From the NCBI GenBank assembly GCA_003242255.1, contig QGUT01000004.1, forward strand, positions 1 to 37,376: DNA of 37,376 bases. The letters are read 5' to 3'. This DNA comes from Bacillota bacterium (GTDB lineage: Bacteria > Bacillota > Thermosediminibacteria > Thermosediminibacterales > Thermosediminibacteraceae). The stretch's first letter is position 1. Every line of letters starts with the position of its first letter. Under the pieces are notes generated by a model. That model was not told the origin of the DNA, ran no database searches, and was given only the letters and a program-made list of their open reading frames with translations. A program made the translations under genes and the position numbers. This document shows, in pieces, positions 1 to 6,617 of the stretch.

Positions 1-75
1 CGCGCATTCGGTGTGATTGCCCTGGATATCGTGAAAAATGTATTAATTACGCTTTTGCTGAGGGCGATGTATTAA
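1..75 (+). CDS. C-terminal end of a membrane protein, probably YggT/YlmG family (partial)
   Basis: An open frame enters from the left edge and stops with TAA at 73-75, encoding only 24 residues. These are hydrophobic with a few basic residues and read like the last membrane segment of a small integral membrane protein. In Bacillus and Clostridia the gene just before divIVA is usually ylmG (YggT family) or ylmH. The hydrophobic end favours YggT over the soluble RNA-binding YlmH. The assignment rests mainly on position, because too little protein is visible to confirm it. Confidence 0.45.
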   Translation, partial: RAFGVIALDIVKNVLITLLLRAMY

Positions 76-97
76 ACAACTAGATAGGAGTGATAGC

Positions 98-676
98 ATG
101 ACCTTGACCCCCCTGGACATCCAGAAGAAAGAATTCAGGAAATCTTTCAGGGGCTACAGCGAGGAAGAGGTTGATGATTTTTTAGAAAAAGTGACCCAGA
201 GTTACGAAAAATTGTACAAGGAAAATCAAGAATTAAAAGATGAGGTAAAGTTTTTGAGGGAGAAACTCCGGGAATACCAGGAGTTAGAGACCACGCTGAA
301 AAAAGCCATCATCCTGGCGGAAAAGGCGGCCGAGGATTTAAAACGGAACGCCGAAAAGGAAAAGGAGCTCATCATCAAGGGCGCCCAGGTTAAAGCCGAG
401 GAAATGCTGGAAAAGGCCAGGATGGAGTGCGATGCATTGAACAAGCGTTACGAGGAGTTGAAAGTCCAATTTCAACTCTTCAAGACGAGGTTTTTAAATT
501 TCCTTCAGTCCCAAATCGAACTGGTGAATTCCTCGGGCCTGGAGGAAGAAGAGGAAGAAAAGGTAGAAGTTTGTGTGAAGGAAGCGGCGGTCGCACTGGA
601 CAATGAAGAAGAAGGAGGGGACCAAGACGATGGCGGAGGACAAGAGGTTGTCGGTGGTGGGGATAATAGTCTATGA
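98..676 (+). CDS. divIVA: DivIVA-family cell division/polarity protein
   Basis: DivIVA is a coiled-coil protein that binds negatively curved membrane at septa and poles and positions division or polarity partners. The N-terminus (TPLDIQKKEF, then GYSEEEVDDFLEKV at about residues 19-32) is the hallmark membrane-binding domain. A long charged coiled coil follows to about residue 145. The ATG at 98 has an AGGAGTGA ribosome binding site. The last 16 or so residues are Gly/Asp/Glu-rich and are encoded by DNA that also encodes the start of the next gene in another frame, a 47-base overlap. That tail therefore looks like low-constraint read-through rather than a DivIVA domain. The place after a YggT-like gene and a few genes upstream of lspA is typical for Clostridia. 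The family call is secure; the exact C-terminus is less so. Confidence 0.93.
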   Translation: MTLTPLDIQKKEFRKSFRGYSEEEVDDFLEKVTQSYEKLYKENQELKDEVKFLREKLREYQELETTLKKAIILAEKAAEDLKRNAEKEKELIIKGAQVKAEEMLEKARMECDALNKRYEELKVQFQLFKTRFLNFLQSQIELVNSSGLEEEEEEKVEVCVKEAAVALDNEEEGGDQDDGGGQEVVGGGDNSL

Positions 677-881
677 CAGGGAACAATCGGCAGCGAAGGT
701 GAACGAAATTCTGTCGAAATTCGGCGATCTGATAGTGGGTCGCATGGGTATACCTTACAAGGAGAGGGGAATTTCGGTCATCGCGATTATCGTCGACGCT
801 ACCACCGATGAGCTAGGAGCCCTCACCGGCAAGCTGGGTCAGATTCCGGGAGTCAAGGTAAAATCCGCTGTAACGGCTTGA
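630..881 (+). CDS. TM1266-type ACT-domain protein (putative iron-only hydrogenase system regulator)
   Basis: This is a small 83-residue single-domain protein with the beta-alpha-beta pattern of an ACT/NikR-C-like fold (VVGIIVYDREQSAAKVNEIL, then ISVIAIIVDATTDELGALTGKL). It resembles the TM1266 family, which is annotated as a putative regulator of the [FeFe]-hydrogenase system; its ligand and mechanism are unproven. I chose the ATG at 630 because GAAGGAGGG at 611-619 sits ten bases upstream. An ATG at 603 is open but has no comparable ribosome binding site. The start lies inside the end of divIVA, so the two are probably translationally coupled. No hydrogenase gene is visible here, which is unusual for a regulator named after its hydrogenase neighbours. 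Confidence 0.75.
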   Translation: MAEDKRLSVVGIIVYDREQSAAKVNEILSKFGDLIVGRMGIPYKERGISVIAIIVDATTDELGALTGKLGQIPGVKVKSAVTA

Positions 882-897
882 AAAAAGAGCAGAAAGG

Positions 898-1635
898 ATG
901 GTTCTTATAGTAGGTATAATAGGTGCTCTAGACAAAGAAATAGCTCTTTTGTGCGAAAAACTGGAGAAAGCCGAGACCTACTGCAGGGCATCTTTGACTT
1001 TTCATCGAGGCGTACTGCAGGGGCAGGAAGTGGTGGTGGTGAAGTGCGGCGTTGGCAAGGTCAATGCCGCACTGTGCACCCAACTCCTGATTGATGTTTT
1101 TAAGCCGGATGCGGTTTTCTGCACCGGGGTGGCCGGGGCTTTAAAAGAGGACCTGGATGTGGGCGATGTGGTCGTGTCCACCGAAGTGGCCCAGCACGAC
1201 GTGGACGGCACCAATTTTGGCCACGAGCCCGGCGAAATACCTAACTTGGGGATAACCTATTTCAAGGCCGACGAAGAACTGGCAGATATTGCCTGGAAGG
1301 TGGCCTGCAAGATTTTAAAGGGGAAAAAAGCCGTCAAAGGAAGGATTTTAAGCGGGGATCAGTTCGTATGCAGTTCGGAAAGGGTAAAGTATTTGAGGGA
1401 TGTCTTCGACGGCTCCTGCGTGGAGATGGAGGGCGGAGCCATCGGGCATGTGTGCTTCGTAAATGAGATCCCTTTTGTCGTGATAAGGTCCATATCTGAT
1501 AGAGCCGACGACGAAGCGGTGGTGGTGTACGAGAAATTTGCCGAAGAAGCGGCGAGAAATTCTTCAAATATAATCTTAGGGGTCCTGGGAGTTCTGGGCA
1601 ATTTGGGCCGGTATAAAAAGGGGAGAGTTGGTTAA
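898..1635 (+). CDS. mtnN: 5'-methylthioadenosine/S-adenosylhomocysteine nucleosidase
   Basis: The enzyme hydrolyses the N-glycosidic bond of methylthioadenosine and S-adenosylhomocysteine, releasing adenine and recycling SAM by-products. Its 245 residues are close to the usual 230-240. The start GIIGALDKEI carries the catalytic-region Glu at residue 14. The middle has GTGVAG-like CTGVAG at 75-80 and GDQF at 153-156. The nucleoside-binding MEGG (Glu178) and the SDRAD motif with catalytic Asp201 are both present. It lies 16 bases after the ACT-domain gene. The AGAAAGG ribosome binding site abuts the ATG at 898, an unusually tight spacing, so the start could be off by a few codons. The function assignment is firm; MTA versus SAH preference cannot be read from sequence. 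Confidence 0.92.
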   Translation: MVLIVGIIGALDKEIALLCEKLEKAETYCRASLTFHRGVLQGQEVVVVKCGVGKVNAALCTQLLIDVFKPDAVFCTGVAGALKEDLDVGDVVVSTEVAQHDVDGTNFGHEPGEIPNLGITYFKADEELADIAWKVACKILKGKKAVKGRILSGDQFVCSSERVKYLRDVFDGSCVEMEGGAIGHVCFVNEIPFVVIRSISDRADDEAVVVYEKFAEEAARNSSNIILGVLGVLGNLGRYKKGRVG

Positions 1636-1659
1636 ATTAGAATAAGGGGTACGCGATCG

Positions 1660-1956
1660 ATGGACAGGGAAGACCTCATCCGCCAGTTGAGATCGAAAAT
1701 CGACGAACTTTCGGTCAGTATAGAGAAGCTGAACCTGGCAGAATACCTGGAGCTTTATAGAAATCCCAGCCGGTTGCTGTATATAAATTTCCTGGCCGGA
1801 ATTGCCAGGGGATTTGGGATGGCGGTGGGGTTTACCCTGCTGGGGGCTCTGGCGATTTACATCCTCCAGCGCGCGGTCCTGCTGAATCTCCCCCTTATAG
1901 GCGATTTCATAGCCGAAATAGTCAGGATAGTACAGGAAGAACTTTCGACAAAATAA
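1660..1956 (+). CDS. DUF5665-type small membrane protein
   Basis: This 98-residue protein has an amphipathic, charged N-terminal helix (about 1-35), the segment YRNPSRLLYINFLAGIARG, and one strong transmembrane segment at about residues 50-72. A short amphipathic tail (LIGDFIAEIVRIVQEEL) follows. This matches the small DUF5665 family common in Clostridia, whose role is unknown. The ATG at 1660 begins after a weak ribosome binding site (AATAAGGGG). It sits between mtnN and a YteA-type zinc-finger gene and is probably co-transcribed with both. No catalytic motif is visible. I would describe it only as a membrane-anchored protein of unknown function. Confidence 0.75.
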   Translation: MDREDLIRQLRSKIDELSVSIEKLNLAEYLELYRNPSRLLYINFLAGIARGFGMAVGFTLLGALAIYILQRAVLLNLPLIGDFIAEIVRIVQEELSTK

Positions 1957-1973
1957 CGCGAAGGAGGATAGAC

Positions 1974-2588
1974 TTGGAAGACAGGGGATACTACCGCCGG
2001 AAGCTAGAGGATTTAAAGCGGGAATTGGAGGAGCAGATGTCTACTATAATAAGACGAAGTTCGGAGCCCTTAAAGGAATCAGTGGGGGAGCTATCGGCCT
2101 ACGACAACCACACTTCGGACCTGGCGGCCGAGACTTTCGAGAGGGAAAAGGACCTGGGCCTTCGGGACAACGCGAAGAGGATGCTGGCGAAAGTGGAAAG
2201 GGCCCTAGGCAAGATGGAGGACGGGAGCTACGGGATCTGCGAAAAGTGTGGAAAACCTATAGAAAAAGAGCGCCTGGATTTGATACCGTACACCGCCTTA
2301 TGTGCCAGGTGCAGCAAAGAAGAAGAGGAAAAAATTCCGGCAAAGGGAGTAAGGCCCGCTGAGGAAGAAGTGTTGAAGTACCCCTTTGGGAGGAGCTTTC
2401 GCGATAACTCGGGAGAGGTGGGATACGACGGAGAGGATGCGTGGCAGGATGTGGCCCGGTACGGCACGGCCAACACCCCTCAGGATGAGCCGGGCTCCGT
2501 CGGTTACAACGATGCCTATACCGACGGGAGCGAGGAAAGGGGAATAGCCGATCAATTGGATAAGGTGATATTCGAAGACGAAAGATAA
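1974..2588 (+). CDS. TraR/DksA C4 zinc-finger protein, YteA type
   Basis: The protein has 204 residues. A helical N-terminus (1-70) contains the DNHTSDLAAETFEREKD segment typical of the Firmicute YteA family. A DksA/TraR C4 zinc finger follows, with Cys89, Cys92, Cys110 and Cys113 (ICEKCG...LCARC). The C-terminal third is acidic and family-specific. DksA relatives bind RNA polymerase through the secondary channel, but YteA proteins have not been shown to do this and some are linked to sporulation or stress, so the role here is inferred only broadly. The start is a TTG at 1974, chosen because AAGGAGGA at 1961-1968 is ideally placed. A terminator overlaps its stop codon, so it ends this transcription unit. 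Confidence 0.85.
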   Translation: MEDRGYYRRKLEDLKRELEEQMSTIIRRSSEPLKESVGELSAYDNHTSDLAAETFEREKDLGLRDNAKRMLAKVERALGKMEDGSYGICEKCGKPIEKERLDLIPYTALCARCSKEEEEKIPAKGVRPAEEEVLKYPFGRSFRDNSGEVGYDGEDAWQDVARYGTANTPQDEPGSVGYNDAYTDGSEERGIADQLDKVIFEDER

Positions 2589-2615
2589 ATACCCTCAACG
2601 GGTATTTATTTTTTT
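2585..2615 (+). terminator. Rho-independent terminator after the YteA-type gene
   Basis: A perfect 10-bp stem (ATAAATACCC with GGGTATTTAT) closes a 5-base loop (2595-2599) and runs into a T tract at 2609-2615. The left arm overlaps the TAA stop codon of the zinc-finger gene. It separates the divIVA group from the lspA promoter just downstream. Confidence 0.88.
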
Positions 2616-2621
2616 GGACAA

Positions 2622-2650
2622 TTGATGTTAGATAAGCGGTGGTATATAAT
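2622..2650 (+). promoter_or_regulatory. Sigma-A promoter for lspA-rluD-pyrR
   Basis: TTGATG at 2622-2627 and a perfect TATAAT at 2645-2650 are separated by 17 bases. The pair lies between the terminator and lspA, so lspA, the pseudouridine synthase and pyrR probably form one transcript. Confidence 0.75.
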
Positions 2651-2686
2651 TTAGTGTAGCAACAAAAAGTTTGGAGGTCATGGGCT

Positions 2687-3139
2687 TTGGGCGCGTGGAT
2701 TTTTGCAGCGATTATTTTTGCGACAGACCAGTTTACAAAGGCCTTGATTAAGGCGCGGATGGTCCCCAACCAGTCGATTCCAGTAATAGACAATATTTTG
2801 CACCTGACTTACGTGCAGAATACCGGGGCAGCTTTTAGCCTTCTCAAAGGCAGGATAATTTTTTTCGTCGCTGTCTCCCTGGCGGTCATATCGGTCATAA
2901 TCTACTACCTGATAAAAGTGCCCGACGAAAAGAAGTTCTTCAAATTTGCCCTGGCCCTGGTTTTGGGGGGTGCCTTCGGCAATCTGGCGGACCGTTTGCG
3001 CTTTGGCTACGTGATCGATTTTATAGATTTCAGAGTTTGGCCGGTCTTTAACGTGGCTGATTCGGCCGTGGTCATAGGCGTGATCCTGCTCTTTTACTTA
3101 ATAATGTTCGATAGAGACATTCTTGAAAGTTTGAATTGA
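2687..3139 (+). CDS. lspA: Lipoprotein signal peptidase (signal peptidase II)
   Basis: LspA is a membrane aspartyl protease that cleaves the signal peptide of diacylglyceryl-modified prolipoproteins. Its 150 residues show four hydrophobic segments. The family signatures are all present: DQFTK (14-18), QNTGAAFS (44-51), GNLADR (98-103), DFID with Asp111, and FNVADS with Asp125. The last two aspartates are expected to be the catalytic pair. The start is a TTG at 2687 with GGAGG at 2673-2677. The ATG at 2680 is in another frame. It leads an operon with an RluD-type enzyme and pyrR, the same order as in many Bacillus and Clostridia genomes. Confidence 0.95.
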   Translation: MGAWIFAAIIFATDQFTKALIKARMVPNQSIPVIDNILHLTYVQNTGAAFSLLKGRIIFFVAVSLAVISVIIYYLIKVPDEKKFFKFALALVLGGAFGNLADRLRFGYVIDFIDFRVWPVFNVADSAVVIGVILLFYLIMFDRDILESLN

Positions 3140-3155
3140 AGCGGGAGGGGCGATT

Positions 3156-4079
3156 TTGGACAGGACTTTGAAGATCCAGGTGGCGGAAGAAAATTCAAAG
3201 AAGCGAGTTGACGTTTTTTTAGCCGAATTGATCGACGATTTTTCTAGAAGCTATATACAAAAGGGCATCGAAGAAGGATGGGTAAAGGTAAACGGAAAAA
3301 CGGTAAAACCCAATTACAAATTAAAGTGCGGCGACGTCGTAGAGGCTCAAATACCCGCCCCTAAAGCCCTTTCGCTGGAGCCCGAAAACATCCCACTAGA
3401 CATCATCTACGAGGACCAGGACATAATCGTCATCAACAAGCCCCGCGGCATGGTGGTGTATCCGGCCCCCGGCAATTACAGCGGGACTTTAGTCAACGCC
3501 CTTTTGTACCACGCGAAGGATTTGTCGGGGATAAATGGGGTTTTGCGCCCCGGCATAGTTCACCGGTTGGACAAAGATACTTCCGGCGCCATAGTCGTTG
3601 CAAAAAACGACCAGGCTCACCGGACGCTGGCGGATCAGTTTAAGGGCAAAAAGGTGAAAAAGACCTATCTTGCCATCGTTTGGGGAAATCTGCCCGAGGA
3701 CAGGGCTACCATAGAAGCTCCTATCGGGAGGCATCCGGTAAAGCGGGTAGAGATGGCGGTAGATGCAAAGCACGGCAAAGAGGCCATAACCCATTTTAAA
3801 GTTTTAGAAAGATTCGGGGATTTTACCTTTGTGGAAGTCAACATAGAGACGGGGAGAACTCACCAGATCCGAGTCCACATGAGCTACATAGGCCATCCGG
3901 TCGTGGGAGACCCACTGTATTCAAGAAAGAAGAATCCTTTCAATATTAAAGGGCAGGCCCTTCACGCCTTTCGGCTGGGGCTCTATCACCCCAGAAGTGG
4001 TGAGTTCATGACTTTCGAGGCACCCGTTCCCGAGGATTTTAATGAAATCCTGAATATTTTAAGAAGGAGAGCGATGTGA
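3156..4079 (+). CDS. rluD: RluA/RluD-family 23S rRNA pseudouridine synthase
   Basis: This enzyme converts uridines in RNA to pseudouridine. RluD itself modifies helix 69 of 23S rRNA, but the target of this protein is not provable from sequence. An S4 RNA-binding domain occupies about residues 15-70 (KKRVDVFLAELI...VKVNGKTVKPNYKL). The catalytic domain carries HRLDKDTSG with catalytic Asp139, and ETGRTHQIRVHM later. Its 307 residues match the family. The start is TTG at 3156 with GGGAGGGG upstream. It follows lspA by 16 bases, and its TGA stop is directly followed by the pyrR ATG. It corresponds in position to Bacillus ylyB, so the symbol rluD should be read as family-level. Confidence 0.88.
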   Translation: MDRTLKIQVAEENSKKRVDVFLAELIDDFSRSYIQKGIEEGWVKVNGKTVKPNYKLKCGDVVEAQIPAPKALSLEPENIPLDIIYEDQDIIVINKPRGMVVYPAPGNYSGTLVNALLYHAKDLSGINGVLRPGIVHRLDKDTSGAIVVAKNDQAHRTLADQFKGKKVKKTYLAIVWGNLPEDRATIEAPIGRHPVKRVEMAVDAKHGKEAITHFKVLERFGDFTFVEVNIETGRTHQIRVHMSYIGHPVVGDPLYSRKKNPFNIKGQALHAFRLGLYHPRSGEFMTFEAPVPEDFNEILNILRRRAM

Positions 4080-4616
4080 ATGGAACAAAAAGCCAGTATA
4101 ATGGACGATAAAGCCATCGAAAGGGCCTTGACCAGGATAAGTCATGAAATTATCGAGCGGAACAAAGGAGTAGAGGACCTGGTACTGGTGGGCATAAGGA
4201 CCAGGGGGGTTCCCCTGGCAAAGAGGTTGGCGGCTAAAATAAAGAAAATAGAGGGAGTCGAAATCCCGGTGGGGATTCTGGACATAACCCTATACCGGGA
4301 CGACCTTTCCACTTTGGCGGAACAGCCCATAGTGAACAAGACCGAGATAGATTTCGAAATCACGGGGAAAAAAGTGGTGCTCGTGGACGATGTCATATAT
4401 ACGGGGAGGACCGCCAGGGCGGCCCTCGACGCTTTGTCGGACCTGGGGCGGGCGAAACTCATACAACTGGCGGTGCTCATCGACAGGGGGCACCGGGAGC
4501 TCCCCATAAGGCCCGATTATGTGGGGAAAAACGTGCCCACCTCCCGGGACGAGATAATAAAGGTCAAGTTGGAAGAAGTGGACGGAGAAAACGGAGTGGT
4601 AATCCTGAAAAAATAG
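4080..4616 (+). CDS. pyrR: PyrR bifunctional pyr attenuator / uracil phosphoribosyltransferase
   Basis: PyrR binds pyr mRNA leaders in response to UMP/UTP and promotes attenuation; it also makes UMP from uracil and PRPP. The 178-residue protein contains the PRPP-binding motif VVLVDDVIYTGRT (99-111) and the family segments VGIRTRGVPLA (37-47) and LIDRGHRELPI. The ATG directly follows the stop of the previous gene and uses AAGGAG inside that gene's end. In many relatives pyrR heads the pyrimidine operon. Here no pyr genes or pyr leader follow, and the next gene is on the opposite strand, so it must act in trans. The stop codon abuts that of rqcH. Confidence 0.94.
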   Translation: MEQKASIMDDKAIERALTRISHEIIERNKGVEDLVLVGIRTRGVPLAKRLAAKIKKIEGVEIPVGILDITLYRDDLSTLAEQPIVNKTEIDFEITGKKVVLVDDVIYTGRTARAALDALSDLGRAKLIQLAVLIDRGHRELPIRPDYVGKNVPTSRDEIIKVKLEEVDGENGVVILKK

Positions 4617-6371
4617 CTAATTTTTCTTTAGCCTTTCTATAAACGCGGGATCCGGTGTAACGTATACGGTCCTGTGGTGGTCGTAAATTACAAAGCCCGG
4701 TTTAGCTCCTGGCGGTTTTCTCACATGCTTTCTTAAGGTGTAATCGACGGCCACGTTGCTGCTGTTTCTGGCTTTGCTGTGGTACGCGGCGCACAGGCAT
4801 CCTTCCAACAGAGTTTCCTCATCCACCGGCCTTCCGCCCGTTTTTATTATTACGTGGGAGCCGGGCAGGTCTTTTACGTGAATCCATATGTCGTCGGGAT
4901 TTGCTTTCCGGGTGATCATGTCGTTCTGCACGTTGTTCTTTCCCACCAGGATGGTAAATCCTGTGGAAGAGGTGTATTTAATGGGCGAAGAGGGCTGAAC
5001 TTCGCCCTTCGATTTCTTTCCCGCCTCCTTTATGTAACCGTACTTGGATAACTCCTTTTGGATTTCCTCGAGTTCCTCCAAATTTTCCGCCTGCTCTATG
5101 TTGTAAAGTTCGCTTTCCAGGTATTGGATTTCGCTCAATATCTTTTCCCTTTGGTTTTCCACCTTTTCCCTGGTGGCGCGGAGCTTTTTGTATTTTTCAA
5201 AATAGTATTGGGCGTTTTGGGAAGGCGAGAGATTTTCTTTGAGCGGTATGGAGACCATCTTTCCATCTTCGTAAAAATTTGGGAGTTCGATTTCACTCAT
5301 CCCCGGCGAAACTTCATAAAGGTAGGCGGAAAGGAGTTCGCCAAACAATTTAAATTTTTCCATGTCTCTGACTTCGTCGAGCTTTTCCTGCTGAAAAGAT
5401 AGGATCTGGCGAAGTTTGCTTATCTGGTTTTCCAGTTGAGCCATCAAAGTTTTCTTTAAATTTCTCAATTTTTCGAGGTCTTCCTTTAGGGAGTAAAAAA
5501 GGTCGACTGCTTCGTTGGCACTTTTCAATGGCACGGCTTTCGATGGGCCCATGTGCGAAAGAGGAAAAATCCAGAAGTCCACTGGTTCCTCGACAGGACC
5601 ATGGCTAAAGTAGATTTCCGGAAGATAGCGAGAGCCTTTGATATCCGAAGCGAGTTTCACCAGGCTTCCGGCTATTTTTTGCCTTTCTTCAAGATTTAAT
5701 TGGTTCACCGGCTTATCTTCGTCCACTCCGCTCCTGAATAAAATTTCCTTAGCTGCGGCTTTGCTCATTCCCATCAAGTTTTCCGTCATCCAGCGGCCGA
5801 CTTTCAGGGGTTCGGCAGCCTGCAAGATGAAGTTCGGCACTTCGTCTTCCAGGATGTTTATCCTCTCCCCCAACGGCGGAAGGACGTATTTTTTCCCGGG
5901 CAAGATCTCCCTCACCCGGTTTATTTCGGAAGGAATCCGCTTTATGGAGTCGATGATGGTTTTGGTGCTATTGTCGATCAGTATTATATTGCTGTGCTTC
6001 CCCATTATCTCGACGACTAGGCTTCTCATCACCGGCCTTCCGAACTCGTCTTCGTTTTCCACTGCTATCTCTACCAGCCTTTCCAAATCCCTCTGCCTAA
6101 TATCCGCAATTTTCCCGCCCGATATATTCTTCCTCAGCAACATGCAAAAGGCCGGCGGGGTCTTAGGGTTTTCCTTTTCGCGGGTGGTTAAATGCAGCCG
6201 GCAGTTTTGCGGGTGGGCCGAGATGAAAAGCATTCTTTCTTCCTTGTGCTGCCTTATACACAGCAGTATTTCGGTTTTGCCCGGCTGGTATATCTTTTCG
6301 ATTCTTCCTCCAACCAAACATTCCTTCAGTTCCTTTATAATTGCATTCAAAGCTATACCGTCGAATGGCAT
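4617..6371 (-). CDS. rqcH: RqcH/Rqc2-type NFACT ribosome quality-control protein
   Basis: RqcH binds obstructed 50S-peptidyl-tRNA complexes and recruits tRNA-Ala to add alanine tails that mark stalled peptides for degradation. This 584-residue homologue has an NFACT-N domain (1 to about 250), a long coiled coil (about 280-440), and an NFACT-R domain near the C-terminus (NPDDIWIHVKDLPGSHVI). I chose the ATG at 6371 (MPFDGIALNA) because GAGGGGG lies just upstream; a longer open frame to 6413 has no such signal. At the position of the Asp97-Arg98 pair reported as functionally important in RqcH, this protein has Glu97-Arg98. Some homologues were annotated as fibronectin-binding proteins. It is a single gene on the minus strand, convergent with pyrR. 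Confidence 0.92.
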   Translation of the reverse strand: MPFDGIALNAIIKELKECLVGGRIEKIYQPGKTEILLCIRQHKEERMLFISAHPQNCRLHLTTREKENPKTPPAFCMLLRKNISGGKIADIRQRDLERLVEIAVENEDEFGRPVMRSLVVEIMGKHSNIILIDNSTKTIIDSIKRIPSEINRVREILPGKKYVLPPLGERINILEDEVPNFILQAAEPLKVGRWMTENLMGMSKAAAKEILFRSGVDEDKPVNQLNLEERQKIAGSLVKLASDIKGSRYLPEIYFSHGPVEEPVDFWIFPLSHMGPSKAVPLKSANEAVDLFYSLKEDLEKLRNLKKTLMAQLENQISKLRQILSFQQEKLDEVRDMEKFKLFGELLSAYLYEVSPGMSEIELPNFYEDGKMVSIPLKENLSPSQNAQYYFEKYKKLRATREKVENQREKILSEIQYLESELYNIEQAENLEELEEIQKELSKYGYIKEAGKKSKGEVQPSSPIKYTSSTGFTILVGKNNVQNDMITRKANPDDIWIHVKDLPGSHVIIKTGGRPVDEETLLEGCLCAAYHSKARNSSNVAVDYTLRKHVRKPPGAKPGFVIYDHHRTVYVTPDPAFIERLKKN

Positions 6372-6401
6372 GGTTATCCCCCTCGATATCTGGCTGCTTC
6401 T

Positions 6402-6407
6402 AGTATA
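6402..6407 (-). promoter_or_regulatory. Extended -10 element for rqcH
   Basis: Read on the minus strand, TGGTATACT gives a TATACT -10 with a TG extension, about 30 bases before the chosen rqcH start. No good -35 hexamer is visible, which is common for extended -10 promoters. It lies back to back with the dapL-side promoter. Confidence 0.5.
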
Positions 6408-6423
6408 CCACAAAACGAATATA

Positions 6424-6452
6424 TTGTTTTAACAGGAATTAGGTGGTATAAT
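6424..6452 (+). promoter_or_regulatory. Sigma-A promoter upstream of the dapF relic and dapL
   Basis: TTGTTT at 6424-6429 and a perfect TATAAT at 6447-6452 are 17 bases apart. The transcript would carry the 15-codon dapF remnant at 6498 and then dapL. The leader before dapL is therefore about 160 bases long. Confidence 0.7.
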
Positions 6453-6497
6453 AATCTGTAGTGATTTTTCGAGGAATATAAAGGGCGGTAGCGCAAT

Positions 6498-6545
6498 ATG
6501 AAGTTTACCAGCATGCATGGCTTGGGAATGGATTTTATAGTCTAA
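6498..6545 (+). pseudogene. dapF: Relic of dapF (diaminopimelate epimerase N-terminus)
   Basis: An ATG at 6498, with AAAGGGCGG about nine bases upstream, opens a frame that ends at TAA 6543-6545 after 15 codons. It reads MKFTSMHGLGMDFIV. This is almost exactly the start of diaminopimelate epimerase, whose family begins M-x-F-x-K-M-H-G-L-G-N-D-F. The Asn that contacts substrate has become Met. I translated the other two frames after the stop and found no further DapF-like sequence, so the rest of the gene is deleted rather than frameshifted. DapF acts directly after DapL in lysine and meso-DAP synthesis, and the next gene is dapL, which strongly supports the identification. It may still be translated as a leader peptide. 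Confidence 0.72.
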
Positions 6546-6617
6546 AATTGTTTAAAAGTGGTGACGGCCTACATAAAGGAGCTGGCCGACCCTGCGAATA
6601 AAAAAGGAGGGGTATTT

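Noticed and set aside
4620..4700. A pyrR-controlled attenuator or pyr leader near pyrR
   Set aside because: The next gene is on the opposite strand and no anti-terminator structure or pyr gene is present.
5638..6432. A 264-codon plus-strand open frame opposite rqcH
   Set aside because: It runs antisense to the conserved NFACT-N domain and has no ribosome binding site or family features.
6558..6617. An N-terminal extension of dapL from GTG 6558
   Set aside because: The added 20 residues resemble no aminotransferase, and the ideal ribosome binding site lies inside this stretch, just before TTG 6618.
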